Notes: generated from the sequence alone by a model not told the origin. A DNA stretch of 5,589 nucleotides from Bacillota bacterium (GCA_023457875.1 JAEXBC010000452.1:1-5589); one strand, 5' to 3'. Counted from the stretch's first letter, positions 1-5,589 are shown. Translations and numbers: made by a program.

Positions 1-1014
1 TTCAAGATAGGAAAAGGCATTGTTATTATGCTTGGAAATGGACTTCTGTATAGTATCTGTTTGTTTGCTGCCATTTTGTTTCCTCAACATAAGAATCCGG
101 AAATCACAGGAAGTTACAAGGTTGAGACTTGCAAATACACCTGGGTAGATGAGAGTAGAATAGAAATCTATGATCATTCGAAAGACCATCGAAGGGTAAC
201 CGTACAGATTTGGTATCCTAGGGAGGGAGGCAGTTACCCTTTAATTTTGTTTGATCACGGGGCTTTTGGCGTCATTGAAAGTAATACTTCAACCTGCCAG
301 GAACTTGCCAGCAATGGCTATGTTGTAGTCAGCATGGGACATCCTTATCATTCGATGTATTTGCAGGATGCAGACGGTAAAATGACCTTTGTAGATCAAA
401 AGTTTCTCGATTCTGTGATGAAGGATAACGGAAATTCAGATCCAGAACATGAAAAGGAAATTTACGAAAATTCGAAGGATTGGATGGACATTAGGCAAAG
501 GGATAACAACTTTGCTCTAGATACCATTTTAGGCTTCGCAGAAGAAGGTACTAAGGTGCCTTTTGATCGAATTGATAAAGAGCACATTGGACTATTTGGT
601 CATTCGCTAGGTGGTGCAGCTGCAGCATATCTTGGAAGACTTAGAGAGGATATTGATGCTGTTATCGATTTGGAAGGAACCATGTTTGGTGAATATGTGG
701 ACTTTGAGGATGGATACCCGCTTTACAGTGAAGAGCCATATAATGTACCGATTCTTGATGTATATTCAAGGGATATCTATGATCAAGCAAAAGCCTTAAC
801 CGAGGTAGAATATGTAAATTTCCATTTGGGAGAGTATGCAAAAGATTATCGTGTGGCAGTTATTGAGGGGGCGGGACATCTGAACTTTACAGATTTGCCG
901 ATTATCAGCCCCATACTTGCTAATAAACTAGGAGCAGGTGACGTGGATGCTAGAGAATGTATCGAGGAGATAAATGCCATGGTTTTAGATTATTTTAATG
1001 AATACTTGAAATAA
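1..1014 (+). CDS. Alpha/beta hydrolase, PAF-acetylhydrolase-like, 5' end outside window
   Basis: Probable membrane-anchored serine esterase/lipase; the substrate is unknown. The reading frame is open from base 1 and the first Met is at 28. A hydrophobic stretch lies at residues ~4-18 (numbered from that Met), so the real start is probably upstream, perhaps after further membrane helices; an AGGAAAAGG before 28 leaves an internal start possible. The hydrolase fold follows: IWYP (61-64), oxyanion-region FDHGAF (75-80), nucleophile elbow GHSLGG with Ser193, and GAGHLNFTD carrying His284. The last stretch matches the GSVHQNFAD region of human plasma PAF-acetylhydrolase as I recall it. The expected catalytic Asp aligns with Glu216 in DLEGTMF; Asp214 lies two residues before it. 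The C-terminus ends normally at TAA 1012-1014. The next gene starts 31 bp downstream with no visible terminator between, so co-transcription is likely. The fold is secure; the PAF-AH/dienelactone-hydrolase subgroup is less so. Confidence 0.85.
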   Translation, partial: FKIGKGIVIMLGNGLLYSICLFAAILFPQHKNPEITGSYKVETCKYTWVDESRIEIYDHSKDHRRVTVQIWYPREGGSYPLILFDHGAFGVIESNTSTCQELASNGYVVVSMGHPYHSMYLQDADGKMTFVDQKFLDSVMKDNGNSDPEHEKEIYENSKDWMDIRQRDNNFALDTILGFAEEGTKVPFDRIDKEHIGLFGHSLGGAAAAYLGRLREDIDAVIDLEGTMFGEYVDFEDGYPLYSEEPYNVPILDVYSRDIYDQAKALTEVEYVNFHLGEYAKDYRVAVIEGAGHLNFTDLPIISPILANKLGAGDVDARECIEEINAMVLDYFNEYLK

Positions 1015-1030
1015 AGGATAAAAACCATAG

Positions 1031-1040
1031 AGGGGGGGAG
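1031..1040 (+). promoter_or_regulatory. Ribosome binding site of the LytTR gene
   Basis: The purine run AGGGGGGGAG ends 5 nt before TTG 1046. It abuts, and partly overlaps, the alternative GTG at 1040, which would therefore be too close to be used. This decides the start in favour of TTG 1046. Confidence 0.7.
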
Positions 1041-1045
1041 TGCTG

Positions 1046-1510
1046 TTGAAAGTCAGAGTACATAAAGTCCCAAATCCAGAATCCGAAGAGGTTGTGATTC
1101 ATTGCATGGAAATCACACCGGAGGTGAAGGATATTTATACATATGTTGAGACAAGAGGCGCTCAGCTATCTGGACTAGTAGACGGTGTCATACGCCTATT
1201 TCAGCTCAAGGAGGTTTTGTACTTTGAGGCAGTGGATGAGAGGGTGTTTGCCTATACAAAAGAACATGTCTATGAAGTCAAGATGAGATTATATGAGATT
1301 GAAGAAAACTATGGGGACTATTGCTTTATGCGATGCTCCAAATCTATCGTCATAAATCTGATGCAGCTTGAGGGTATTCGTCCTGCATTAAATGGTCGGT
1401 TTGTAGCACAACTCAACAATGGTGAACAGCTTATCATTAATCGAAGCTATGTTCCAAAGCTAAAAGCGGCAATAAAGCAGAAGGTAGGTGAAACCAATGA
1501 AGCTAAATAG
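1046..1510 (+). CDS. LytTR-domain DNA-binding regulator (DUF3021-paired type)
   Basis: Short cytoplasmic transcription regulator of 154 aa with no receiver domain. Residues ~1-45 form the N-terminal segment usual in LytTR proteins paired with DUF3021 (MKVRVHKVPNPESEEVVIHC). Residues ~50-147 are the LytTR beta-strand DNA-binding domain. Recognisable elements are the IRLFQLKEVLYFEAVDERVF strand pair, FMRCSKSIVINL, and the closing NGRFVAQLNNGE...INRSYVPKLK signature. Start: TTG 1046 is preferred because it has a correctly spaced Shine-Dalgarno and gives the family-typical MKVR start; GTG 1040 would add two residues. The 3' end overlaps the DUF3021 gene by 14 nt, implying translational coupling. 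In related pairs the membrane protein is thought to control the LytTR protein, which often acts on its own operon; no LytTR binding repeat is obvious in the short upstream gap. Targets are unknown. Confidence 0.93.
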   Translation: MKVRVHKVPNPESEEVVIHCMEITPEVKDIYTYVETRGAQLSGLVDGVIRLFQLKEVLYFEAVDERVFAYTKEHVYEVKMRLYEIEENYGDYCFMRCSKSIVINLMQLEGIRPALNGRFVAQLNNGEQLIINRSYVPKLKAAIKQKVGETNEAK

Positions 1511-1946
1511 TAAAATGAAAGAGTCCCTTGGGAATGCAATAAAAGTATTTTTCGTTAGCACCACATTCATTTGCATGCTTTCTGGAATTCTGGGATGCGT
1601 GTTCTTTAGTGGTGAAAGAATCGGGATGGAGGGCTACTTTTCTCCAATTATTTTCGGAGGTATATCAGCTATTTTGTCATTTGTTCTTGATGTAGGAAAA
1701 GAAAGGACAATGAGTAATGGAGAAATCCTAGCAAGGCAGGGCGCTCTACTTTTTCTAATCGAATTATCAGTATTTGGATTGAATTATATAAAAAACCATA
1801 TTTTTTCACCTACGGTTTCAATTATTCTTGCCCTTTCCATAGCAGCTATTTTTTTTATGGTTCGTATGATTATTTTTATACTAGACAAAAGAGAAGCGGA
1901 TGATTTTAATGAGACATTAAAAAATTTTAAAGAGATGAAGGGTTGA
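1497..1946 (+). CDS. DUF3021-family four-helix membrane protein
   Basis: Integral membrane protein of 149 aa, a likely partner or antagonist of the LytTR protein encoded just before it. Four hydrophobic helices are visible at residues ~14-37, 48-65, 81-97 and 104-129. A charged loop (DVGKERTMSNGE, 65-76) and a charged C-terminal tail (DKREADDFNETLKNFKEMKG) are consistent with the family. Start: ATG 1497 is chosen because AGGTGA (1486-1491) sits 5 nt upstream; the in-frame GTG at 1488 lies inside that ribosome binding site. It overlaps the LytTR gene by 14 nt and ends one base before the GH43 start codon. The DUF3021 assignment rests on size, topology, the tail and the LytTR neighbour rather than on a strong motif. 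The signal sensed is unknown. Confidence 0.82.
   Translation: MKLNSKMKESLGNAIKVFFVSTTFICMLSGILGCVFFSGERIGMEGYFSPIIFGGISAILSFVLDVGKERTMSNGEILARQGALLFLIELSVFGLNYIKNHIFSPTVSIILALSIAAIFFMVRMIIFILDKREADDFNETLKNFKEMKG
1937..1942 (+). promoter_or_regulatory. Ribosome binding site favouring the TTG start of GH43
   Basis: GAAGGG inside the last codons of the DUF3021 gene lies 5 nt before TTG 1948 but 14 nt before ATG 1957. No better Shine-Dalgarno precedes ATG 1957, so the TTG start is favoured. The element is modest and the call is tentative. Confidence 0.5.
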
Positions 1947-1947
1947 A

Positions 1948-3369
1948 TTGATTATTATGAGTAAACAAATTATGAAAAAACAAGCTTTTAATCCCTACCT
2001 ACCTTCTTGGGAGTATATTCCCGATGGAGAACCCTATGTATTTGGAGAACGAGTGTATATTTATGGTTCCCATGATTTCTACAACGGACATGTGTTTTGT
2101 CTAGGTGATTATGTATGTTGGTCTGCTCCCGTGGATAATTTATCAGACTGGAGATACGAAGGTGTGATTTATCCCAAGAATGCAGACCCATTGAACAAAG
2201 ATAGTAAGATGTGCTTATACGCACCTGATGTGACCCAAGGATCTGATGGTAGATATTATCTGTATTATGTACTGGATCATGTTTCGGTGGTTTCTGTAGC
2301 TGTGTGTGATACTCCAGCAGGAAAATATGAATTCTACGGCTACGTCCATTATGAGGACGGTACGCGATTAGGAGAAAAGCCCGAGGATGAACCCCAGTTT
2401 GATCCTGGTGTATTGACAGAAGGTGATGTGACCTATTTGTATACTGGTTTCTGCGGACGTGGTGACAAGTCTAGAACTGGAGCCATGGCAACTGTGCTCT
2501 CAAAGGATATGTTGACCATTCTAGAAAAGCCTGTATTTGTGGCACCAGGTTGTGAGTATGGTGCTGGCACCGGATTCGAGGGACATGAGTTCTTTGAGGC
2601 ACCTTCCATTCGTAAGATAGGAGATACGTATTACCTTATATATTCTTCCGTAGTAATGCATGAGCTTTGCTATGCAACTAGCAAAAATCCCACATCTGGC
2701 TTTGTATACGGTGGTGTCATTGTCAGCAACAGTGATTTACATATTGATACTTACAAACCTGCAAATCAGCCCATGGCATACGGTGCCAATAACCATGGCA
2801 GTATTATTGAAATTGGCGGTGATTGGTATATCTTCTATCATCGTCATACCAATGGGACATGGTACAGCAGACAAGGCTGTGCAGAGAAATTAGCCATCCA
2901 GCCTGACGGACAAATTCCACAGGTGGAGCTCACCTCATGTGGATTGAATGGCAGTCCTTTAGTGGGCAGGGGTGAGTATCCTGCTTATATTGCTTGTAAT
3001 CTCTTTAGAGATGAGCCCTCTGTTTATGTGGGAGATAGTCGTGCACCTAAGATTATGCAAGAGGGTCGAGATGGTGATGAAGAGCCCGGTTACATTGGTA
3101 ATATGCAACACGCTGCAACCGCAGGCTTTAAATATTTTGATTGTAAAGACGTAAAAGAAATTTCCATTAAGGTCAGAGGCTATGCAGATGGAGAATTTGA
3201 GGTGAGGACTAGTTGGGATGGTCCTGTACTAGCAAAGCTGAAAGTAAATTATGCCAATGTATGGGAGGAATACACGGCGCCCATCAGCATTCCTGATGGA
3301 AAGCAGGCGATTTATTTAACCTATACAGGAGATGGTAATGCCAGTCTGCTTTCATTTACCTTGAGATAA
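1948..3369 (+). CDS. Cytoplasmic glycoside hydrolase family 43 enzyme with C-terminal beta-sandwich
   Basis: Predicted beta-xylosidase or alpha-L-arabinofuranosidase of 473 aa. No signal peptide or membrane segment is present, so it should act inside the cell on imported oligosaccharides. Residues ~13-335 form the five-bladed propeller. The expected catalytic triad is visible: base Asp26 in IPDGEP, pKa-modulating Asp94 in YAPDV, and general acid Glu217 in FFEAPSI. His283 in NNHGS is the conserved metal/active-site region residue of many GH43 enzymes. Residues ~345-473 look like a CBM6-type beta-sandwich (RDGDEEPGYIGNM, AGFKYFD, final LYLTYTGDG-like strand). Start: TTG 1948 has the better-spaced ribosome binding site; ATG 1957, three codons later, is the alternative and removes only MII. 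It begins one base after the DUF3021 stop, so co-translation is likely. Family assignment is firm; substrate specificity is not decidable from sequence alone. Confidence 0.93.
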   Translation: MIIMSKQIMKKQAFNPYLPSWEYIPDGEPYVFGERVYIYGSHDFYNGHVFCLGDYVCWSAPVDNLSDWRYEGVIYPKNADPLNKDSKMCLYAPDVTQGSDGRYYLYYVLDHVSVVSVAVCDTPAGKYEFYGYVHYEDGTRLGEKPEDEPQFDPGVLTEGDVTYLYTGFCGRGDKSRTGAMATVLSKDMLTILEKPVFVAPGCEYGAGTGFEGHEFFEAPSIRKIGDTYYLIYSSVVMHELCYATSKNPTSGFVYGGVIVSNSDLHIDTYKPANQPMAYGANNHGSIIEIGGDWYIFYHRHTNGTWYSRQGCAEKLAIQPDGQIPQVELTSCGLNGSPLVGRGEYPAYIACNLFRDEPSVYVGDSRAPKIMQEGRDGDEEPGYIGNMQHAATAGFKYFDCKDVKEISIKVRGYADGEFEVRTSWDGPVLAKLKVNYANVWEEYTAPISIPDGKQAIYLTYTGDGNASLLSFTLR

Positions 3370-3467
3370 TGTGGGAGACTTCATATTAAGAATAGAATCG
3401 TTAAGAAATAAAGTAGATGAAGTATCGTGACAGTTGATAAAAAATCGTAAAGTATCCTTTTACTCCA
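3370..3467. other. Intergenic stretch without a convincing gene
   Basis: About 98 AT-rich bases after the GH43 stop. A 19-codon GTG frame (3371-3430) and a six-codon ATG frame (3417-3437) have no ribosome binding site. TTGATA at 3434 and GTGACA at 3427 resemble -35 boxes, but neither has a good -10 partner. Nothing else is supported here. Confidence 0.6.
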
Positions 3468-3496
3468 TTGAGAAATAACCTCCTTTTAGGTAGAAT
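3468..3496 (+). promoter_or_regulatory. Sigma-A type promoter of the XRE-CPBP unit
   Basis: TTGAGA (3468-3473) and TAGAAT (3491-3496) are separated by exactly 17 nt. Transcription would start near 3503, giving a leader of only ~18 nt that opens with the Shine-Dalgarno. The -10 box lies in the loop of the inverted repeat 3478-3513. That repeat could also be an operator for the adjacent XRE protein, but this is inference. Confidence 0.7.
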
Positions 3497-3520
3497 AATA
3501 TCTAGAAGGAGGTCTTTTTT
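3478..3520 (+). terminator. Probable rho-independent terminator of the upstream operon, overlapping the XRE promoter and SD
   Basis: The left arm 3478-3489 (ACCTCCTTTTAG) pairs over all 12 positions, one of them G-U, with the right arm 3502-3513 (CTAGAAGGAGGT). The loop is 12 nt. The stem base is GC-rich and is followed at once by CTTTTTT (3514-3520). This is the form of an intrinsic terminator for transcripts arriving from the GH43 gene. The right arm contains AAGGAGGT, the Shine-Dalgarno of the XRE gene. Confidence 0.65.
3506..3513 (+). promoter_or_regulatory. Shine-Dalgarno of the XRE gene, embedded in the hairpin
   Basis: AAGGAGGT is a full anti-16S match, 7 nt before ATG 3521. In read-through RNA it would be paired in the 3478-3513 stem. 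In RNA started near 3503 the left arm is absent and the site is free. Confidence 0.85.
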
Positions 3521-4657
3521 ATGGATAGTATTCATTTTGGAGAGAATATTGCAAAATTGCGTAGGGATAAAAAAATTACACAGGAACAACTCGCAGCCTT
3601 TATGGGTGTAACGAAGGCCTCAGTATCAAAATGGGAAACGAAACAAAGTATGCCAGATGTAACCTTATTACCACAAATTGCTTCTTTTTTTGATGTGACC
3701 ATTGATGAATTATTAGGGTATGAGCCAAGACTTAGTAAAGAACAAATTCAAAAGATATATATGGATTTTACACAAGACTTTGCTAAGGAAGAATTTGAAG
3801 TGGTGATGAATAAAACCAGGGAACTAGTAAAGAAATATTACTCTTGTCATGAGTTTTTAGTGCAAATAGTCTGCTTGTGGATGAATCACTATATGCTTCA
3901 TGGTGGAAATCAGAGCACTTTGATATTAGAAGAGGCAAAAAGTCTGTGTGAGCATATTATAGAAGATTGTAAGGATATTAGCCTATGTAATGATGTGGTG
4001 TTATTAAAGACCAACATAGATTTACAACTTGGAAATGCACCACAAGTCATTCAAGTATTGGAAGAAATCTATGATCCCTGTCGATTATCTACGCAGGGGG
4101 AGGGGGTACTTATAAGTGCATATCTACAGGCAGGGGAGAAGGAGAAGGCCAATGACTTCACTCAAATGAGTATGTATCAACACCTCTTGGCGCTAGTAAG
4201 TGAAGCAGCTCAGTATTTAATGATACATAAGGATAACCTTATTAAGTGTGAGGAAACACTGCAGCGCATTACAGAGTTAGCAAGAGCCTACAATATTGAA
4301 AAAATTAATTTTAATGTTATGGCAATTTTTCATTATCATATGGCGATAATCTATTGTCTACATGATAAGAAAATAGAAGCAATCCAGCAGTTGGAGAGAT
4401 TTGTTAAGCTAACAGATCACTTTCTATGTTACGACAAAAGTCATTTAAAAAGTGATAATTATTTTGACAGGTTAGACAGATGGTTTGAAAAAATCTTGCT
4501 AAGCGGTAATTTACCTCGAGATAAAAAGGTGATCTATGATGGAATGGTATTATCCTTTGAGAATGCATTATTTGAAATTTTAAAAGAAGAGCCAGAATAT
4601 CAAAAACTTAAGAAATTAATAGAGAGTCGAGGTGAAATGTATGAAAGCAACCATTAA
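3521..4657 (+). CDS. XRE-family transcriptional regulator with helical C-terminal domain
   Basis: DNA-binding regulator of 378 aa. Residues ~6-65 are a classic Cro/C1 HTH_3 domain: FGENIAKLRRDKKITQEQLAAFMGV, recognition helix TKASVSKWETKQSMPD, then LLPQIASFFDVTIDELLGYE. Residues ~70-370 are almost wholly alpha-helical with helix pairs of TPR-like character (e.g. 160-185, 190-225, 240-300). This suggests a ligand- or partner-binding scaffold, though no confident TPR consensus was read. No membrane segment is visible. The start is secure: ATG 3521 with a perfect Shine-Dalgarno. The end overlaps the CPBP gene by 17 nt, so the two are co-translated and probably functionally linked. The inverted repeat around its promoter makes autoregulation possible. 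The target genes and inducer are unknown. Peptide-sensing (RRNPP-like) function is only a possibility, and no peptide gene was found beside it. Confidence 0.94.
   Translation: MDSIHFGENIAKLRRDKKITQEQLAAFMGVTKASVSKWETKQSMPDVTLLPQIASFFDVTIDELLGYEPRLSKEQIQKIYMDFTQDFAKEEFEVVMNKTRELVKKYYSCHEFLVQIVCLWMNHYMLHGGNQSTLILEEAKSLCEHIIEDCKDISLCNDVVLLKTNIDLQLGNAPQVIQVLEEIYDPCRLSTQGEGVLISAYLQAGEKEKANDFTQMSMYQHLLALVSEAAQYLMIHKDNLIKCEETLQRITELARAYNIEKINFNVMAIFHYHMAIIYCLHDKKIEAIQQLERFVKLTDHFLCYDKSHLKSDNYFDRLDRWFEKILLSGNLPRDKKVIYDGMVLSFENALFEILKEEPEYQKLKKLIESRGEMYESNH
4630..4635 (+). promoter_or_regulatory. Ribosome binding site of the CPBP gene
   Basis: AGGTGA inside the end of the XRE gene lies 5 nt before ATG 4641. 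It overlaps the alternative GTG at 4632, which argues for ATG 4641 as the start. Confidence 0.7.
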
Positions 4658-5411
4658 GAAGTCCCTTAAATTTGCTATCTTTTTAATACCCTTTGCAGCA
4701 ATTGGTGGCTATTTTACAGGTAAATATGCCTATCAATCCTATACTGCTGATATTCAGCAGATGATATTAGAGCAGGTGGGAAGTGTAGAGGCATTAGCTT
4801 TAGTTAGTATGACGCAGAGTGTAATGTATGCTGTTTTCTGTACCATTTTAGGGTGCCTATTAGCAGAAAAGGTTGGCCTGATGAAGTCTCTTAGATATGA
4901 AAAGGAAGAGCTTGTAAAATCAACTTTCATTGCAATAGGTTGTGGTATTTTCTTTGCTTTGGATTATTGGACTTTTGGTAAAGTGATTCCAGAAGTGGCA
5001 GCCTCCTATGGAAGTGAGATTACGATTCGTAACGTAGATAACTGGATCGCATCTATTTTCTACGGTGGTATTGTAGAAGAATTGTTACTTCGTCTGTTTT
5101 TAATGTCCTTGGTTGCATTTATTATTTGGAAGTTGTTATATAAAAAATGCACAAAGGATGATATACCGAGTATTGTTTTTGTAGGTGCAAATGTGATTTG
5201 TGGGCTTATTTTTGCAGCAGGTCATTTGCCAGCTACTATTTCTACGTTTGGTGGATTATCTTTCCTTATCGTTGTCAGATGTTTTTTGTTAAATGGCGCA
5301 CTTGGAATTGTATTTGGAGAGTTGTATAGGCGATATGGTATTCAGTATGCTTTTGTAGGGCATATGGGGGCTCATATTATATCAAAGCTTATTTGGATAT
5401 TATTTATTTAA
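4641..5411 (+). CDS. CPBP-family intramembrane glutamic endopeptidase (CAAX protease/bacteriocin-processing type)
   Basis: Polytopic membrane protein of 256 aa, predicted intramembrane protease of the Rce1/ABI type. Hydrophobic segments lie at residues ~10-30, 53-75, 92-108, 136-168, 176-193, 204-226 and ~236-256. All family motifs are intact: EExxxR at 146-151 (EELLLR), FxxxH at 191-195 (FAAGH), and the last-motif histidines H241 and H245 in GHMGAHIISK. Catalysis would use Glu146/Glu147 with His195 activating water. Start: ATG 4641 is favoured over GTG 4632 by the position of AGGTGA. The coding region overlaps the XRE gene by 17 nt. Family members cleave prenylated proteins, mature or counter bacteriocins, or degrade anti-sigma and signalling proteins; which applies here cannot be told. 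Its regulator-linked position suggests a signalling or stress role (inference). No GC-rich terminator follows. Confidence 0.94.
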   Translation: MKATIKKSLKFAIFLIPFAAIGGYFTGKYAYQSYTADIQQMILEQVGSVEALALVSMTQSVMYAVFCTILGCLLAEKVGLMKSLRYEKEELVKSTFIAIGCGIFFALDYWTFGKVIPEVAASYGSEITIRNVDNWIASIFYGGIVEELLLRLFLMSLVAFIIWKLLYKKCTKDDIPSIVFVGANVICGLIFAAGHLPATISTFGGLSFLIVVRCFLLNGALGIVFGELYRRYGIQYAFVGHMGAHIISKLIWILFI

Positions 5412-5421
5412 GAAATAAAAA

Positions 5422-5450
5422 TTGACAGCGATAAAAATAAATGATAGTAT
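5422..5450 (+). promoter_or_regulatory. Strong sigma-A type promoter of the DUF2294-like gene
   Basis: A consensus -35 TTGACA (5422-5427) and TAGTAT (5445-5450) are separated by 17 nt, with a TG (5442-5443) one base before the -10, as in extended -10 promoters. The predicted start is near 5457, just before the ribosome binding site. The downstream gene therefore has its own promoter. Confidence 0.8.
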
Positions 5451-5455
5451 CTATC
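5443..5455. repeat. Short perfect dyad over the -10 box
   Basis: GATAG (5443-5447), TAT, CTATC (5451-5455) form a perfect 5-bp inverted repeat straddling the -10 box. It could be an operator half-site pair. A dyad this short can occur by chance in AT-rich DNA. Confidence 0.3.
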
Positions 5456-5460
5456 CATGC

Positions 5461-5470
5461 AGGCGGTGAT
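5461..5470 (+). promoter_or_regulatory. Ribosome binding site of the DUF2294-like gene
   Basis: AGGCGGTGAT matches the anti-Shine-Dalgarno complement AGGAGGTGAT at nine of ten bases. It ends 3 nt before ATG 5474, fixing that start. Confidence 0.8.
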
Positions 5471-5473
5471 AAG

Positions 5474-5589
5474 ATGACAAAGGGTCAGTTAGAGGCCAAA
5501 ATCAGCGAAGTTGTTAGTAAATTTGAGATTGAATATATGGGAAGAGGTCCTAAAACAATTAAGACATACATCATTAATGATATGATAGT
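5474..5589 (+). CDS. DUF2294 (MpsC-like) protein, 3' end outside window
   Basis: Only the first 38 codons are in the window; the frame stays open to the last base. The visible N-terminus, MTKGQLEAKISEVVSKFEIE followed by YMGRGPKTIKTYIINDMI, fits the start of DUF2294 proteins (Pfam PF10057, MpsC). The features are a short helix with K/E pairs, the GRGP turn, then a beta strand with conserved D before a hydrophobic run. MpsC-type proteins have been linked to the MpsAB Na+/bicarbonate-related membrane system in some Firmicutes. Many stand-alone DUF2294 proteins have no known role, and no mpsA or mpsB is visible here. The gene has its own strong promoter and ribosome binding site. The family is recognised from memory of the N-terminal signature, so the call is good but not certain. 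Confidence 0.82.
   Translation, partial: MTKGQLEAKISEVVSKFEIEYMGRGPKTIKTYIINDMI

Noticed and set aside
984..1040. Possible separate promoter for the LytTR gene (TTGAAA at 1006)
   Set aside because: No acceptable -10 box lies 16-18 nt downstream, so read-through from the hydrolase is simpler.
1988..2224. 78-aa minus-strand frame within GH43
   Set aside because: It is antisense to well-conserved GH43 motifs and has no recognisable product.
2660..3154. Plus-strand frames inside GH43 in another phase (2660-2893, 2972-3154)
   Set aside because: They lie wholly inside the conserved GH43 coding region in a shifted frame, and no ribosome binding site was noted.
3371..3430. 19-codon GTG frame after GH43, as a signalling peptide gene
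   Set aside because: There is no ribosome binding site, a GTG start directly after a stop, and no secretion-type hydrophobic pattern.
3427..3464. Second promoter upstream of XRE (GTGACA or TTGATA as -35)
   Set aside because: The possible -10 boxes (AAGTAT, TTTACT) are poor or badly spaced; the 3468-3496 promoter is clearly better.
3401..3589. 62-aa frame on the minus strand
   Set aside because: It overlaps the XRE promoter and coding start, has no ribosome site of its own, and its composition is that of a shadow frame.
5404..5420. TTTATTT-AAG-AAATAAA inverted repeat at the end of the CPBP gene, as a terminator
   Set aside because: The stem is purely A-T with a three-base loop and no following T-run. 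It is expected by chance in AT-rich DNA.

Overview
The window looks like chromosomal DNA of a low-GC Gram-positive anaerobe, most likely a plant-polysaccharide-using member of the Clostridia (Lachnospiraceae-like). This rests on AT-rich codon use, strong AGGAGG-type ribosome binding sites, TTG starts, and the gene families present: LytTR-DUF3021, cytoplasmic GH43, XRE-CPBP and DUF2294/MpsC-like. The genus cannot be fixed from the sequence alone. All seven genes read on the + strand.

Left block, 1-3369. An alpha/beta hydrolase of the PAF-acetylhydrolase type enters from outside the window. After 31 bp comes a LytTR DNA-binding protein. It overlaps a four-helix DUF3021 membrane protein by 14 nt. 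One base later begins a cytoplasmic family 43 glycoside hydrolase with a C-terminal beta-sandwich. The tight packing suggests one transcript. A LytTR/DUF3021 sensor-regulator pair would then share its mRNA with a sugar-cleaving enzyme.

Junction, 3370-3520. The first ~95 bases hold no convincing gene. The last ~50 bases hold a dense composite element: a 12-bp hairpin followed by a T-run, which can terminate the left operon; a sigma-A type promoter whose -10 box lies in the hairpin loop; and the Shine-Dalgarno of the next gene, built into the 3' arm of the same hairpin.

Right block, 3521-5411. An XRE-type helix-turn-helix regulator with a long helical C-terminal region overlaps by 17 nt a CPBP-family intramembrane protease with complete EExxxR, FxxxH and HxxxH motifs. 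They form a two-gene unit.

Right edge, 5412-5589. A strong TTGACA-17-TAGTAT promoter drives a gene cut by the window end. Its N-terminus resembles DUF2294 (MpsC-like) proteins.

No tRNA, rRNA, CRISPR array, insertion sequence or phage gene was seen. The most noteworthy points are the composite terminator/promoter/SD element and the two regulator-plus-membrane-protein pairs. No wholly new system can be claimed from this sequence.
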